Notes: a model not told the origin generated them from the letters alone. Shown: positions 1 through 8,694, counted from the stretch's first letter. The stretch is DNA of 64,000 bases from Desulfosporosinus sp. (GCA_020692355.1 JAIMKP010000007.1:1-64000), one strand, 5' to 3'. Numbers and translations: made by a program.

Positions 1-35
1 GAGGTTTCTATATAGGTCGCAAGTGTCAAAGACCC

Positions 36-111
36 GGGGGAGTCTACCCCCACCGAAGCAAAGTACGAGGTACCACTCCCACTTGTAGAAGTGGGAGTCT
101 CACGATTGGAT
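36..111 (+). repeat. Hairpin repeat copy 1 (left part lost)
   Basis: This is the right-hand part of a repeat seen again at 982-1097, 24874-25003, 27546-27613 and 57076-57327. It carries the end of the central G/C hairpin (loop AGTCT) and the right hairpin CTCCCACTT-gtag-AAGTGGGAG, and ends in TTGGAT. The left hairpin and the left arm of the central stem are replaced by unrelated sequence, so this copy is truncated or recombined. The architecture resembles non-autonomous IS200/IS605-type elements; that assignment is inference. Confidence 0.7.
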
Positions 112-209
112 GAATGATGAAGAAAAGTAGAGAAAAACTGACTTTGACTCAATTATCCGAAGGCAATCAAGGCTCGGCCCAGAAGATTGACCCATTTGTA
201 TTTTTTTTG

Positions 210-237
210 TTGACAACCGAGAAGTTTATGCTACAAT
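210..237 (+). promoter_or_regulatory. Sigma-A-type promoter of speD
   Basis: TTGACA at 210-215 and TACAAT at 232-237 are separated by 16 bases, about 90 bases before the speD start. Both hexamers are close to consensus. Confidence 0.7.
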
Positions 238-328
238 TTATCTCGATGGGAATTTGGGTCACCGGACAAGCACTGTCCGGCTCGGATTCCTTCATATTTT
301 GCCGAGAAAAGGGGGCAACGATGATAAG

Positions 329-706
329 ATGAGCAATTCTTTGGGACGTCATGTGTTGGCTGAAATCTATGGATGTAGTTTCGACATTCTTAATGATCGG
401 GAGAAAGTTGAAACGATCATGGTCAACGCAGCCTTGGAAGCAGGAGCAGAGGTACGTGAGGTTGTATTCCACAAGTTTAGCCCTCAGGGCGTGAGCGGAG
501 TCGTGGTGATTTCTGAATCCCATCTTGCGATTCACACCTGGCCTGAACTGGGATATGCAGCCGTTGACGTCTTCACGTGTGGGGATCGCGTCAATCCCTG
601 GGATGCCTGTAATTATGTCACAGAGCAATTTAAAGCCGGTCATATGACTGCAACGGAAATGAAACGAGGCATCGTAGCAGATCCGAACGAAGCGGTAAAT
701 CTTTAG
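329..706 (+). CDS. speD: S-adenosylmethionine decarboxylase proenzyme (SpeD/SpeH)
   Basis: Pyruvoyl-dependent enzyme that decarboxylates S-adenosylmethionine to supply aminopropyl groups for spermidine synthesis in the cytosol. The 125-residue product has the length of the short bacterial class. The self-cleavage site SESH lies at residues 62-65, so Ser64 would become the pyruvoyl group; His69 in the HTWPE motif and Cys84 in FTCGD fit the processing and catalytic residues of the family. The ATG at 329 is chosen because homology starts there ([10 protein letters not shown]); the reading frame extends upstream but those 25 residues look unrelated. The gene stands alone, with its own promoter and a strong terminator. 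No speE is adjacent. Confidence 0.95.
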   Translation: MSNSLGRHVLAEIYGCSFDILNDREKVETIMVNAALEAGAEVREVVFHKFSPQGVSGVVVISESHLAIHTWPELGYAAVDVFTCGDRVNPWDACNYVTEQFKAGHMTATEMKRGIVADPNEAVNL

Positions 707-749
707 GAGGGATATTTATTTTATTCCGCACTAAGATGACGGTAGCCTG

Positions 750-796
750 ATAGGCCTTGCGAACAGATAAAGTTGGCAAGGCCTATTTATTTTGTT
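750..796 (+). terminator. Rho-independent terminator after speD
   Basis: An 11-bp perfect stem ATAGGCCTTGC/GCAAGGCCTAT with a 15-base loop is followed by a T-rich tract. Confidence 0.85.
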
Positions 797-840
797 TGAG
801 CTGCAGAGGAAATCCCCTGTATTCGGCGAAATAATAAACG

Positions 841-906
841 GGAGTCAGGAGACAGGAGTCAGGAGACAGGAGTCAGAGGAAGCAAAAGAACCGTCCCCGT
901 GCTCCT
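841..906 (+). repeat. GGAGTCAGGAGACA tandem array with GAACCGTCCCC core
   Basis: Short tandem units (GGAGTCA and GGAGACA alternating) are followed by AAGAACCGTCCCCGTG. The inverted form of this core, GGGGACGGTTCT, recurs at 21671-21683 and 22727-22739 beside similar heptamer arrays. These are dispersed intergenic repeats of a REP-like kind; no transposase is nearby. Confidence 0.7.
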
Positions 907-981
907 GCCCAGAATAAAGAATTGCCTGAGTGCGATTGCGATAAAGATTCTGAATACCTGAATAGCAACATAAAAAGGAGA

Positions 982-1097
982 GTGAACTCGTTCAACTAAA
1001 GTTGAACATCGAGACTTCGGTGGGGGAGTCTACCCCCACCGAAGCAAAGTACGAGGTACCACTCCCACTTGTAGAAGTGGGAGTCTCACGATTGGAT
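982..1097 (+). repeat. Hairpin repeat copy 2 (complete, 116 bp)
   Basis: Runs from GTGAACTCG to TTGGAT with three hairpins: left GTTCAAC-taaa-GTTGAAC, centre CTTCGGTGGGGG/CCCCCACCGAAG with loop AGTCTA, right ACTCCCACTT-gtag-AAGTGGGAGT. The left stem differs from copies 3 and 5 (GTTCAGC/GCTGAAC) by a compensating G-C to A-T pair, which argues that the folded form is maintained. It sits just before the hdrC ribosome-binding site. Confidence 0.8.
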
Positions 1098-1127
1098 TAA
1101 CTAGAGGGAGAGGGGAGGGGCTTACCT

Positions 1128-1622
1128 ATGGAAGTGGCTAGTTGTGGTCAGTGTGGGAAATGCTCGGCAAGCTGTCCTGTGAGTTTTGCCATGGACATAT
1201 TGCCTCATCAGATCGTACATTTGCTTCAACTCGAAGCGCAACAAGCCGTGGTGACGAGTGAATCGCTTTGGCTATGTATTCAGTGCGGCAGTTGTAGCAG
1301 TACCTGCCCCCACGGAATTGACTTGGCTGGAATGATTCAGGAGCTACGCACCGTGGCGCAATACCGACCAGAAGTCAAGGCGGGGGATCAGATTCGCTTT
1401 CATCAGTCCTTCCTGCGCTCCATCGAGCACAATGGCAGGGTTTATGATACAGCTCTTTTGGTCAGGACTCTACGTGCCCAGGGCAAAAAGAACTGGAAGC
1501 TGGTCTGGCCAGCCTTTGCGCGGGGAAAGATTAGGATTTGGCCTTCACGCGCGGAGAGCCGTCTAGAGATCAAGGGCTACTTCAAAAGGGCTTGGCTAAA
1601 GTTGGGGGGTAAACATGCCTAA
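1128..1622 (+). CDS. hdrC: HdrC-like 4Fe-4S electron-transfer protein
   Basis: Ferredoxin-type subunit related to heterodisulfide reductase subunit C. Two CxxCxxCxxxCP motifs (Cys6, 9, 12, 16 and Cys50, 53, 56, 60) should bind two [4Fe-4S] clusters; the remaining 100 residues are basic and have no recognised motif. The ATG at 1128 follows a GGGAGGGG ribosome-binding site. It overlaps hdrB by 8 bases, so the two are co-translated. No hdrA flavoprotein is present, so the electron donor and acceptor are unknown; in organisms without methanogenesis such pairs pass electrons to other flavin or thiol/disulfide partners. Homology to HdrC is clear; the physiological role is not. Confidence 0.8.
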   Translation: MEVASCGQCGKCSASCPVSFAMDILPHQIVHLLQLEAQQAVVTSESLWLCIQCGSCSSTCPHGIDLAGMIQELRTVAQYRPEVKAGDQIRFHQSFLRSIEHNGRVYDTALLVRTLRAQGKKNWKLVWPAFARGKIRIWPSRAESRLEIKGYFKRAWLKLGGKHA

Positions 1623-2487
1623 AATCGCTTATTATCCAGGGTGCTCCCTGCATTCAACAGCGGGCGAGTACAATCAATCTCTCCTTTTGGTCTTGGAGCG
1701 GCTTGGGATTGGCTATGAAGAGGTTCCGGATTGGAATTGCTGTGGGGCCGATTCAGCCGGGACTGTAGATTCCCAACTGGCTGTCACTCTGGCTGTACGT
1801 AATCTTGTCCAAGCAAAACGTGTGTCTGATATCGTATTGGCTCCCTGTGTACACTGCTATGAACGCCTCACAAAAGGCAAAGAGCAGATTGAGAATAATC
1901 CTCACATGCGGCAAAATGTGGCCGCCGAGATGGGGCAGGAACTAGAAGAACTGCCCAGTGTGGAGCACGCTTTAGAGTTATTGACTACACCGGATGTTCT
2001 GGATAAAATCCAGCATTATGCCAAAAAGAGCCTTAGCGGACTCAAGGTCGCCTCCTATTATGGCTGTCTGTTTGCTAAAACCCCAAAGCCGTTTCATTTT
2101 GATGAGCCTGATAACCCGGAAACCCTTGATCGTTTGATTCAAACCTTAGGCGGAGAGGCTTTGTCTTGGCCCTATAAGACCGAATGCTGCGGTGGGAACC
2201 TTTCCTTGACTCGTGCGGATGTGGCTGAGAAACGGGTGGGCCGTATTGTAAGCGTTGCCCTGGAGTGGGAAGCGGATTGCCTGGTTGTTGCCTGCCCCCT
2301 CTGTCATGCCAATTTGGATCTGCGGCAAATGCAGCTTTGGGACAAAAAAACTGAAAACCGTATTCCCATATTTTATTTTAGTCAGCTGATCGGCCTTGCC
2401 CTCGGATTTGATCCGGAAATCCTGGGCTTAAGGAAACACTTTGTCTCGCCAGGGAGTGCCTTAGCGATTGCAGGTATCCACTTTTAA
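1615..2487 (+). CDS. hdrB: HdrB-like CCG-domain protein
   Basis: Subunit related to heterodisulfide reductase HdrB, which in methanogens carries the catalytic noncubane iron-sulfur clusters. Two cysteine-rich CCG repeats are visible: YYPGCS near residue 7, NCCGA at 41-45 and APCVHC around residue 81 in the first; YYGC, ECCGGN and ACPLCH in the second. The 290-residue length is usual. It overlaps hdrC and is closed by its own terminator, so hdrC-hdrB form a two-gene unit upstream of the menaquinone genes. It could act in a thiol/disulfide or quinone-linked electron pathway; that is inference. Confidence 0.8.
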   Translation: MPKIAYYPGCSLHSTAGEYNQSLLLVLERLGIGYEEVPDWNCCGADSAGTVDSQLAVTLAVRNLVQAKRVSDIVLAPCVHCYERLTKGKEQIENNPHMRQNVAAEMGQELEELPSVEHALELLTTPDVLDKIQHYAKKSLSGLKVASYYGCLFAKTPKPFHFDEPDNPETLDRLIQTLGGEALSWPYKTECCGGNLSLTRADVAEKRVGRIVSVALEWEADCLVVACPLCHANLDLRQMQLWDKKTENRIPIFYFSQLIGLALGFDPEILGLRKHFVSPGSALAIAGIHF

Positions 2488-2502
2488 ACGAAAACAATCT
2501 TA

Positions 2503-2536
2503 AGCCGAGACCTCAGCATGGCCTCGGCTTTCGTTT
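2503..2536 (+). terminator. Terminator after hdrB
   Basis: Stem AGCCGAG/CTCGGCT followed by TTCGTTTT. Confidence 0.7.
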
Positions 2537-2658
2537 TGAGGAAAAGCATTCTTTATTTTTTGGGTTTGCGGGAATACTGATCCTATCTTAGTGCAGGAAT
2601 TTACATACTAAGCTCGAATATAGAATAGGTTAGTCTTCAGAAAACAAGGAGCGATCAT

Positions 2659-3402
2659 ATGGTTTCGCAGGTCTTAAGTTTTGATGAGGAATTAAATGAG
2701 GTAAGAACTTATTTGCAGGCTGAAATTCGGTTCAAAGCTGGCTCTTTTGATGAACTCATCCACTATTACCCCGACAGTTTAGATAAAAATGCCTGTCCGG
2801 CCATTGTCCTAGCGGTAGGCCGAGCTTGTGGTGTTCATGGCAAACCGATGATCCGTTTAGCCTCTATCATTCAATACATTTTTATGGCGGATCAGATCCA
2901 TCGCTTGATGGCGGATGATCTAGACTTGGCTGAAGATAAGCGGCAGTTTCCTGTGCTGGTTGGGGATTTCCTTTACGGGAAGTTCTTCCTGGGACTTTGC
3001 CGCGAACACATCCTAGGTTTCTTACGGCCTCTGGCAGAAGTTATCGCCACGATGAGCCAAGGGGGGATATCCCGCTGGTTGGCTCAGGGTCGGGAAATCG
3101 GACGGGAGGAGTGGATACGGATCCTGGAACAGGAACGGGCAGCGCTAACGGGTTTGGCAGCCCGCCTTAGTGCTGAACTGGCTGGGGCGGCTCAGCATAT
3201 TCAAGATGTGGCCGAGAAACTGGGTTGGGAACTCGGATTGGCCTGGGCTGCTTGTGGTCAAGGTCTGGAAAGACCTATGGTTGAAGCGTATTTGGCTAAG
3301 GCAAGACATATGGCGCAGGAATTCCCGCAGCTGCTCGAAGTTAGCCCCTTGTTAGAGTTGATTGATTATATGTCAGCAGAACTTTGCCCTAAAGAACCGT
3401 AA
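2659..3402 (+). CDS. HepS-like component I of heptaprenyl diphosphate synthase
   Basis: A 247-residue helical protein with the layout of HepS, the non-catalytic partner of long-chain prenyl diphosphate synthases in Bacillus-type bacteria. The clearest signature is KRQFPVLVGDFLYGK (about residues 93-107), equivalent to the RQLxVLxGDxxx segment of HepS. It lacks the paired DDxxD motifs of an active polyprenyl synthase; a single DDLD occurs nearby. The ATG at 2659 follows AAGGAG. It is first in a run ending with the catalytic prenyl synthase at 7726, so the two probably form the heterodimer making the menaquinone side chain. A degenerate prenyl synthase paralogue is the alternative reading. Confidence 0.6.
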   Translation: MVSQVLSFDEELNEVRTYLQAEIRFKAGSFDELIHYYPDSLDKNACPAIVLAVGRACGVHGKPMIRLASIIQYIFMADQIHRLMADDLDLAEDKRQFPVLVGDFLYGKFFLGLCREHILGFLRPLAEVIATMSQGGISRWLAQGREIGREEWIRILEQERAALTGLAARLSAELAGAAQHIQDVAEKLGWELGLAWAACGQGLERPMVEAYLAKARHMAQEFPQLLEVSPLLELIDYMSAELCPKEP

Positions 3403-3423
3403 GCGAAGCATGAGGAGTATGAC

Positions 3424-4278
3424 ATGCAGAAGTTTAAAATTTTTCTGGAAATGATTAAATTTGAACACACGGTTTTTGCACTTCCATTTGCCTATTTGGG
3501 TGCTTTTTTAGCCTCGCGGGGTCTTCCCAGCGCCTCCAAGCTTCTTTGGATTACCCTGGCTATGGTGGGGGCACGGACAGCGGCCATGTCGCTAAACCGT
3601 TTGCTTGATCGCCATATTGATGCGCGCAACCCTCGGACGGCTGTACGGGCATTGCCTTCTGGCCTGCTGGGAGTTGGAGAAGTGTACATTTACGTTGTCC
3701 TTTCGTTCTTGTTGCTCGGATATTCTGCTTATCAGCTCAATCTGCTTGCTTTAAAGCTGATGCCGATCGCTGTGTTTTTTCTGGTGTTTTATTCCTATAC
3801 GAAACGGTTTACCTGGGCCTGCCATTTTGTTTTAGGTGTTGCCTTGGGATTAGCACCGATCGGGGCTTGGATTGGCATCACTGGGCATTGGGCGCTTCCC
3901 CCAGTGCTCTTGGGGCTGGGGATTGTCGCTTGGGTTGCAGGATTTGACATCGTTTATGCCTGTCAGGATGTGGAATTTGATCGCCAAGAAGGGCTACACT
4001 CGATACCGGCCCGCTTCGGAATGCAGAGGGGGCTGGAAATATCCGGCTTGTTGCACATCGTTGCCCCTCTTCTGTTCATTGCAGTTGGCTTGCTCTTACA
4101 GCTCCACGTTTTGTATTATGCCGGAGTGGGGATTGCGATTTTACTCCTTTTCCGTCAGCACCGCTTAGTTTCAGCGGCTGACCTTACCAAGGTGGGGATC
4201 GCGTTTTTTAACCTGAATGGGTATTTAAGCGTTTTAATGTTTGTATTTTCCGTCTTGGATTTATCGGTTTTCGGCTAG
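3424..4278 (+). CDS. mqnP: UbiA-family prenyltransferase (MqnP-type)
   Basis: Integral membrane prenyltransferase that attaches the isoprenoid chain to the aromatic precursor of menaquinone. The two aspartate-rich motifs of UbiA enzymes are present: NRLLDRHIDARNPRT near residue 58 and DIVYACQDVEFDRQEG near residue 175. Many hydrophobic segments fit the usual eight or nine membrane helices, and 284 residues is typical. It sits 38 bases before mqnE, so the substrate is most likely the 1,4-dihydroxy-6-naphthoate of the futalosine route. The ATG at 3424 follows GAGGAG. Confidence 0.85.
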   Translation: MQKFKIFLEMIKFEHTVFALPFAYLGAFLASRGLPSASKLLWITLAMVGARTAAMSLNRLLDRHIDARNPRTAVRALPSGLLGVGEVYIYVVLSFLLLGYSAYQLNLLALKLMPIAVFFLVFYSYTKRFTWACHFVLGVALGLAPIGAWIGITGHWALPPVLLGLGIVAWVAGFDIVYACQDVEFDRQEGLHSIPARFGMQRGLEISGLLHIVAPLLFIAVGLLLQLHVLYYAGVGIAILLLFRQHRLVSAADLTKVGIAFFNLNGYLSVLMFVFSVLDLSVFG

Positions 4279-4315
4279 ACAGTGTATTCAACTTTAAGGA
4301 TAAGGAAGTGCAGGT

Positions 4316-5422
4316 ATGCGCTCGCTTTTTAGGCACAGTGAACTTTATGATCTAATCGAGAAAGTTGAAGCAGGGGAGCGATTAGCTTTTGCTGATGGGG
4401 TAAGGCTGATGGAGAGCCGGGATATTCTCGCTCTCGGTTATATGGCCAATCAGATCCGGGAGCAGAAAAACGGAGATAAAGTGTTTTTTATTGTCAATCG
4501 CCATATCAATCATACCAATGTCTGTGTCAATCTTTGCAAGTTTTGCGCCTATGGGGTGAAGAAGGACGACCCTGGCGCGTTTACATTGGCCCTCTCAGAC
4601 ATCGAAAAAGCGGCTCAGGAAGCGGCCCTTGACGGAGCCGCAGAGGTTCACATTGTCGGCGGGCTCAATCCGGATTTGCCATTTGAATATTACCTGGACA
4701 TGTTGAGGCGGGTGAAAGCCATTCATCCTAAGGCTTGTGTACAGGCCTTTACCGCTGTGGAAATCGATTATTTCAGCCAGATCACCGGAAAATCGATTCG
4801 GGATGTGCTGCTACAGTTGATGCAAGCGGGGTTGGATGCTTTGCCTGGAGGGGGGGCTGAGGTTTTCTCCCCCCGGGTACGCGAAAAGATATGCGAGAAG
4901 AAGATTTCTGGAGAACGCTGGTTGGCGATTCAGGAAACCGCTCATGCTTTAGGGATGCGGACCAATGCGACGATGCTTTACGCCCATATTGAAACCATGC
5001 AAGAACGGATCGATCATCTCCTGAAACTTCGAGATTTACAGGATCGCACAGGGGGCTTCTTGACCTTCATTCCGCTCCCGTTTTATCCCAAGCATACGGC
5101 TTTGGAAGGGGATATGGGGGTTGGGAGTACTACCGGGTTTGAGGATTTAAAAATGCTCGCGGTCTCCAGAATCATGCTTGATAATTTCGACCACATCAAG
5201 GCGTTTTGGATGATGCTGGGCCCGAAACTGGCACAAGTATCCTTGAATTTCGGTGTGGATGACTTGGATGGAACCGTGGTTCAAGAACGGATTATTCATG
5301 CTGCGGGCGCGGATACGGAGCAGAGGATGACAAAGCGGGCGCTGATTAACCTCATCGAAAAAGCAGGCCGAATTGCAGTAGAGCGGGATACCCTCTATCA
5401 TGTACGCAGAACTTATAAATAA
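4316..5422 (+). CDS. mqnE: Aminofutalosine synthase MqnE (radical SAM)
   Basis: Radical SAM enzyme of the futalosine route; it joins the MqnA product to the adenosyl radical to give aminodeoxyfutalosine. The CxxxCxxC cluster motif is Cys70, Cys74 and Cys77 in TNVCVNLCKFCAY, preceded by the NRHINHTN segment shared by MqnE and MqnC. At 368 residues it has the usual length. It is followed by its paralogue mqnC after 12 bases. Assignment between MqnE and MqnC rests on the FCAYGVKK segment, the gene order and overall resemblance; the pair together is certain. The genes for MqnA, MqnB and MqnD are not in the window. Confidence 0.9.
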   Translation: MRSLFRHSELYDLIEKVEAGERLAFADGVRLMESRDILALGYMANQIREQKNGDKVFFIVNRHINHTNVCVNLCKFCAYGVKKDDPGAFTLALSDIEKAAQEAALDGAAEVHIVGGLNPDLPFEYYLDMLRRVKAIHPKACVQAFTAVEIDYFSQITGKSIRDVLLQLMQAGLDALPGGGAEVFSPRVREKICEKKISGERWLAIQETAHALGMRTNATMLYAHIETMQERIDHLLKLRDLQDRTGGFLTFIPLPFYPKHTALEGDMGVGSTTGFEDLKMLAVSRIMLDNFDHIKAFWMMLGPKLAQVSLNFGVDDLDGTVVQERIIHAAGADTEQRMTKRALINLIEKAGRIAVERDTLYHVRRTYK

Positions 5423-5434
5423 GGGGGTTAAGCA

Positions 5435-6505
5435 ATGCAGGCCAAAACGATGGAGATTTTAGAAAAACGATTGCACGGCGAGCGCCTGTCGCTTGAGGAA
5501 GGGACTATGCTTCTGACGCACGCGGATTTCTTAGCCCTTGGCCAGGCAGCGGATCGCATTAGGAAACACATGCGCCCGCAAAAAGCCGTTACCTTTGTTA
5601 TTGACCGGAATATTAACTATACGAATGTCTGCACCTGCCAGTGCAAGTTTTGTGCATTTTATCGGGAAGAAAATCACCCGGAAGCTTATGTTTTGTCAGA
5701 AGCGGATTTACATGCTAAAATTGAAGAGACGATCAAGTTAGGGGGAACCCAACTTCTAATCCAAGGGGGGTTACATCCCGAACTTACGTTAACCTACTTT
5801 GAGAAGATGCTGCGCGGGATTAAGAACAAGTATGCGATCCACATTCATTCCTTTAGTCCACCGGAAATTTGGGATCTTGCCCATAAGTCAGGCCTCAGCG
5901 TGGAAACCGTGATCCGCCGCTTGCAGGCAGCAGGGCTGGATTCGATCCCAGGCGGGGGTGCGGAAATTCTGGATGACCGGGTGCGACAGCGGATTAGCCC
6001 TCATAAAATTGGCTGGAAGCAATGGATGGAGGTTATGACCACCGCTCACCGAATCGGCTTGAGAACGACCGCAACCATGATGTTCGGGCATATTGAAACC
6101 CTCGAAGAACGCGTCTTACACATGGTGCGGGTGCGTGACGCTCAAGATGAAACCGGAGGTTTTACGGCCTTTATCCCTTGGAGTTTTGCCCCGAAACACA
6201 CGGAATTAGGGGGAGAGGGAGCGTCTGGGGTGGACTATCTCCGGACTTTAGCCGTGGCCCGCTTGATGCTGGATAATGTCCCCAACATTCAGGCATCATG
6301 GGTGACACAGGGGGCCAAAATGGCTCAAGTGGCCTTGCGTTTCGGGGCCAACGATTTCGGCTCCACCATGTTGGAGGAGAATGTGGTCAGAGCAGCTGGA
6401 GTCCAAACACGGGTTCCACTTCCAGAGATATTACATTGTATTCAAGATGCCGGCTATGAGGCCGTACAGCGAAATACTTTCTACGAATGGTTGCATGTTT
6501 ATTAG
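5435..6505 (+). CDS. mqnC: Dehypoxanthine futalosine cyclase MqnC (radical SAM)
   Basis: Radical SAM enzyme that cyclises dehypoxanthine futalosine to cyclic dehypoxanthine futalosine. The CxxxCxxC motif is Cys66, Cys70 and Cys73 in TNVCTCQCKFCAF, followed by the YREENHPEAY segment typical of MqnC and by GGTQLLIQGG. Length 356 residues is usual. The ribosome-binding site AAGGGGG precedes the ATG at 5435. It is clearly a tandem paralogue of mqnE. The tatC start lies 15 bases downstream, placing quinone and Tat genes in one transcription unit. Confidence 0.92.
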   Translation: MQAKTMEILEKRLHGERLSLEEGTMLLTHADFLALGQAADRIRKHMRPQKAVTFVIDRNINYTNVCTCQCKFCAFYREENHPEAYVLSEADLHAKIEETIKLGGTQLLIQGGLHPELTLTYFEKMLRGIKNKYAIHIHSFSPPEIWDLAHKSGLSVETVIRRLQAAGLDSIPGGGAEILDDRVRQRISPHKIGWKQWMEVMTTAHRIGLRTTATMMFGHIETLEERVLHMVRVRDAQDETGGFTAFIPWSFAPKHTELGGEGASGVDYLRTLAVARLMLDNVPNIQASWVTQGAKMAQVALRFGANDFGSTMLEENVVRAAGVQTRVPLPEILHCIQDAGYEAVQRNTFYEWLHVY

Positions 6506-6520
6506 GAAGGGAGTGGGCGG

Positions 6521-7273
6521 ATGCGTCGAAGACCTCGCGGTGATGTAAATTTGCCGCTCTTGGATCACATCAAAGTGTTGCGCAAGGTCTTAATCATCTC
6601 TGCTTATGCGGTTGCTCTTGGAACCATCGTTGGCTGGTTTCTCAGTGACTTGGGGTTTGCTTTTCTAGCTCGGCCTGTCGTTCAGCTTGATAAGATCTCC
6701 TTTATCACGACGACGCCGATGGAACCCGTGCTCGTCAAAGTCAAAGTTGCCCTCGTCATTGGTATCGTCTTCGCACTGCCGATTCTTATGTGGCAAATTT
6801 GGGGATTTGTTCTGCCTGCCCTCAAGCAAAACGAGCGCAAGGTTCTCTATCTTGTTGTCCCCAGTTCCATCTTGCTGTTCATTGGGGGAGCAGCCTTCTG
6901 TTTCTTCTTTGTGCTCCCCGTTGGGATAAAATTTCTTCTATTGGCGGGCAGCGGAGGGGTTGCTTCCACGCCCTTTGTGACGAAAACATCGTATTTGAGC
7001 TTTATACTGACCTTCCTACTGACCTTTGGGCTTGTGTTTCAGCTCCCCATTGTCCTGCTCATTCTTGTACGCATCGGCCTGGTTTCGCCTAAGACCCTAG
7101 CAAAAAAGCGCCGTTGGGCCTTGTTTATTATCATCATATTGGCGGCTGTTTTGGCTCCCACACCGGACTTGTTCACTCAAGCCCTCATGGCTGGTCCCAT
7201 GTATATGCTTTATGAGATCAGTATCTGGCTGGGATATTTAGCCGTGCGGAAGAAGAAGGAAACTGCGGCCTAA
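6521..7273 (+). CDS. tatC: Sec-independent translocase subunit TatC
   Basis: Membrane receptor of the twin-arginine translocase, which exports folded cofactor-bearing proteins. The N-terminal LPLLDHIKVLRK segment replaces the family LxELRxRL motif, and six hydrophobic segments follow, with a conserved region FALPILMWQIWGFVLPAL in the second and APTPDLFTQ in the last loop. Length 250 residues is standard. It sits 15 bases after mqnC and is followed by tatA. Its likely substrates in this window include the Rieske protein, which has a twin-arginine signal. Confidence 0.92.
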   Translation: MRRRPRGDVNLPLLDHIKVLRKVLIISAYAVALGTIVGWFLSDLGFAFLARPVVQLDKISFITTTPMEPVLVKVKVALVIGIVFALPILMWQIWGFVLPALKQNERKVLYLVVPSSILLFIGGAAFCFFFVLPVGIKFLLLAGSGGVASTPFVTKTSYLSFILTFLLTFGLVFQLPIVLLILVRIGLVSPKTLAKKRRWALFIIIILAAVLAPTPDLFTQALMAGPMYMLYEISIWLGYLAVRKKKETAA

Positions 7274-7289
7274 GAACGGGGGGAACGTG

Positions 7290-7718
7290 ATGAATTTCAG
7301 CGAAATTGTGCTTCTGATGGCCATCGCCTTAATCCTTTTCGGTCCTGAAGATTTACCGGATATCGCTCGGGCAGTTGGCAAAATCGTCTATGAAATTCGT
7401 AAAGCGACGAGCGAATTGACGGATGGGTTTAAAGATATTGTGGACAGCCCGATGGATACCCTAAATAAGGCCTTCGAAGAAACGACACAGCGGACTGCGG
7501 TAGAGAAGGCGGATGCCCCCGATCGTGAGCAGCACGACCTTATCACGTATGACGGCAAGCCAGCGACCGAAGTCAGTAGCCCGGCTGCGGCAGAGAATGC
7601 AGAGCATGTGGCTCAAGAAGACAGCCAAACTGAGGATCTATCGGGGAGAGAGGATGATCCGTTGGCTGAACTGCCTCCGGGCATGGTAACTTACGAAGAA
7701 AAGGGTGCGAGCAGGTGA
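7290..7718 (+). CDS. tatA: TatA/TatB-family translocase subunit
   Basis: Single-pass Tat component: an N-terminal membrane helix (about residues 3-18), the FGPEDLPDIAR hinge, an amphipathic helix and a long acidic, low-complexity tail to residue 142. The canonical FGP is kept but the usual KLP is EDLP. The longer tail than a standard TatA makes it TatB-like in length; Firmicutes generally use a single TatA/B type. ATG at 7290 is preferred over GTG at 7287 because of spacing from GGGGGGA. It overlaps the longest possible frame of the following prenyl synthase. Confidence 0.85.
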   Translation: MNFSEIVLLMAIALILFGPEDLPDIARAVGKIVYEIRKATSELTDGFKDIVDSPMDTLNKAFEETTQRTAVEKADAPDREQHDLITYDGKPATEVSSPAAAENAEHVAQEDSQTEDLSGREDDPLAELPPGMVTYEEKGASR

Positions 7719-7725
7719 GCCGGTT

Positions 7726-8694
7726 TTGAAAAAACTTTGGTTATTCAATCAGATCAATTCAGATTTGCAGCGGGTTGAGGAGGAGCTGAGACGCTTTGTC
7801 AGTACGGATTACCCTATACTGAATGAATCGTCCGTTCATCTCCTGGCTGCAGGTGGCAAGCGGTTGCGCCCTGCCTTCACCTTATTGGCCGGCAAATTTT
7901 ATGATTACTCTCTAGAGAAGTTGCTCCCGATTGCCATGGCTTTGGAACTTATTCATATGGCCACGCTGGTGCATGATGATGTGGTGGATGCGTCCATGAC
8001 CCGGCGGGGCCGCGAGACGGTCAAAGCGAAGTGGGGCAATATCGTCTCTGTACAAACCGGAGATTATCTTTTGGCGAAGTCCTTAGTCCTGATTTCCCGG
8101 ATCGACCATCCGGTGATTGCTCGGATCCTCGCCGAGGTGAGTATCGAGATGTGCCAAGGGGAAATCCAGCAAATTAAATCTTCATTCGACATTAAGCAGA
8201 ATATGAAGCAATACTATTATCGGATCAAACGGAAAACAGCACTCCTTATTTCTGCCAGCTGCAAACTGGGAGGCTTGGCGAGTGGGGCGTCTGCACGCCA
8301 GGCATGGGCCTTAGGGGCTTATGGGCATGCCTTAGGGATGGCATTTCAAATCGTGGATGATGTCCTCGATATCACAGCCAAGCAGAGTGAGTTGGGGAAA
8401 CCGATAGGCGGTGACATCCAACAAGGGATTATGACTTTACCGGTGATTCTCGCCCTGGAAAAATCTACGCACAAAGAAAAGTTGCGGGATTTATTGAGCG
8501 AGCGGGACAAGGACCAAGCTGAAGTCCAAGAGGTAGTGGCGTTAATCAAAGCCTCGGGTGCGATTGAAGCATCCATGCGTTGGGTAGAGTTATATATTCG
8601 CAAGGCGAAGAAACACCTTCTGGAGTTGCCTGACGTGGCGACTCGCAAAGCACTCGAAGAATTGGCTGATTTTATCGGAGTACGCAAATTTTAA
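7726..8694 (+). CDS. Polyprenyl (heptaprenyl) diphosphate synthase, catalytic component
   Basis: Trans-prenyl chain-elongation enzyme supplying the menaquinone side chain. The first aspartate-rich motif is LVHDDVVD (about residue 82), the second is QIVDDVLD (about residue 210); GGKRLRP and GDYLLAK are also present. The start is taken as TTG at 7726, which follows GCAGGTGA at good spacing and begins at the family's N-terminus; GTG at 7705, inside tatA, is the alternative. It closes the operon before a terminator. With the HepS-like protein at 2659 it probably forms a two-component HepS/HepT enzyme. Confidence 0.88.
   Translation: MKKLWLFNQINSDLQRVEEELRRFVSTDYPILNESSVHLLAAGGKRLRPAFTLLAGKFYDYSLEKLLPIAMALELIHMATLVHDDVVDASMTRRGRETVKAKWGNIVSVQTGDYLLAKSLVLISRIDHPVIARILAEVSIEMCQGEIQQIKSSFDIKQNMKQYYYRIKRKTALLISASCKLGGLASGASARQAWALGAYGHALGMAFQIVDDVLDITAKQSELGKPIGGDIQQGIMTLPVILALEKSTHKEKLRDLLSERDKDQAEVQEVVALIKASGAIEASMRWVELYIRKAKKHLLELPDVATRKALEELADFIGVRKF

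Noticed and set aside
254-328. Upstream extension of speD to 254
   Set aside because: The extra 25 residues do not resemble SpeD, and the interval lies just after the promoter; ATG 329 begins at the homology.
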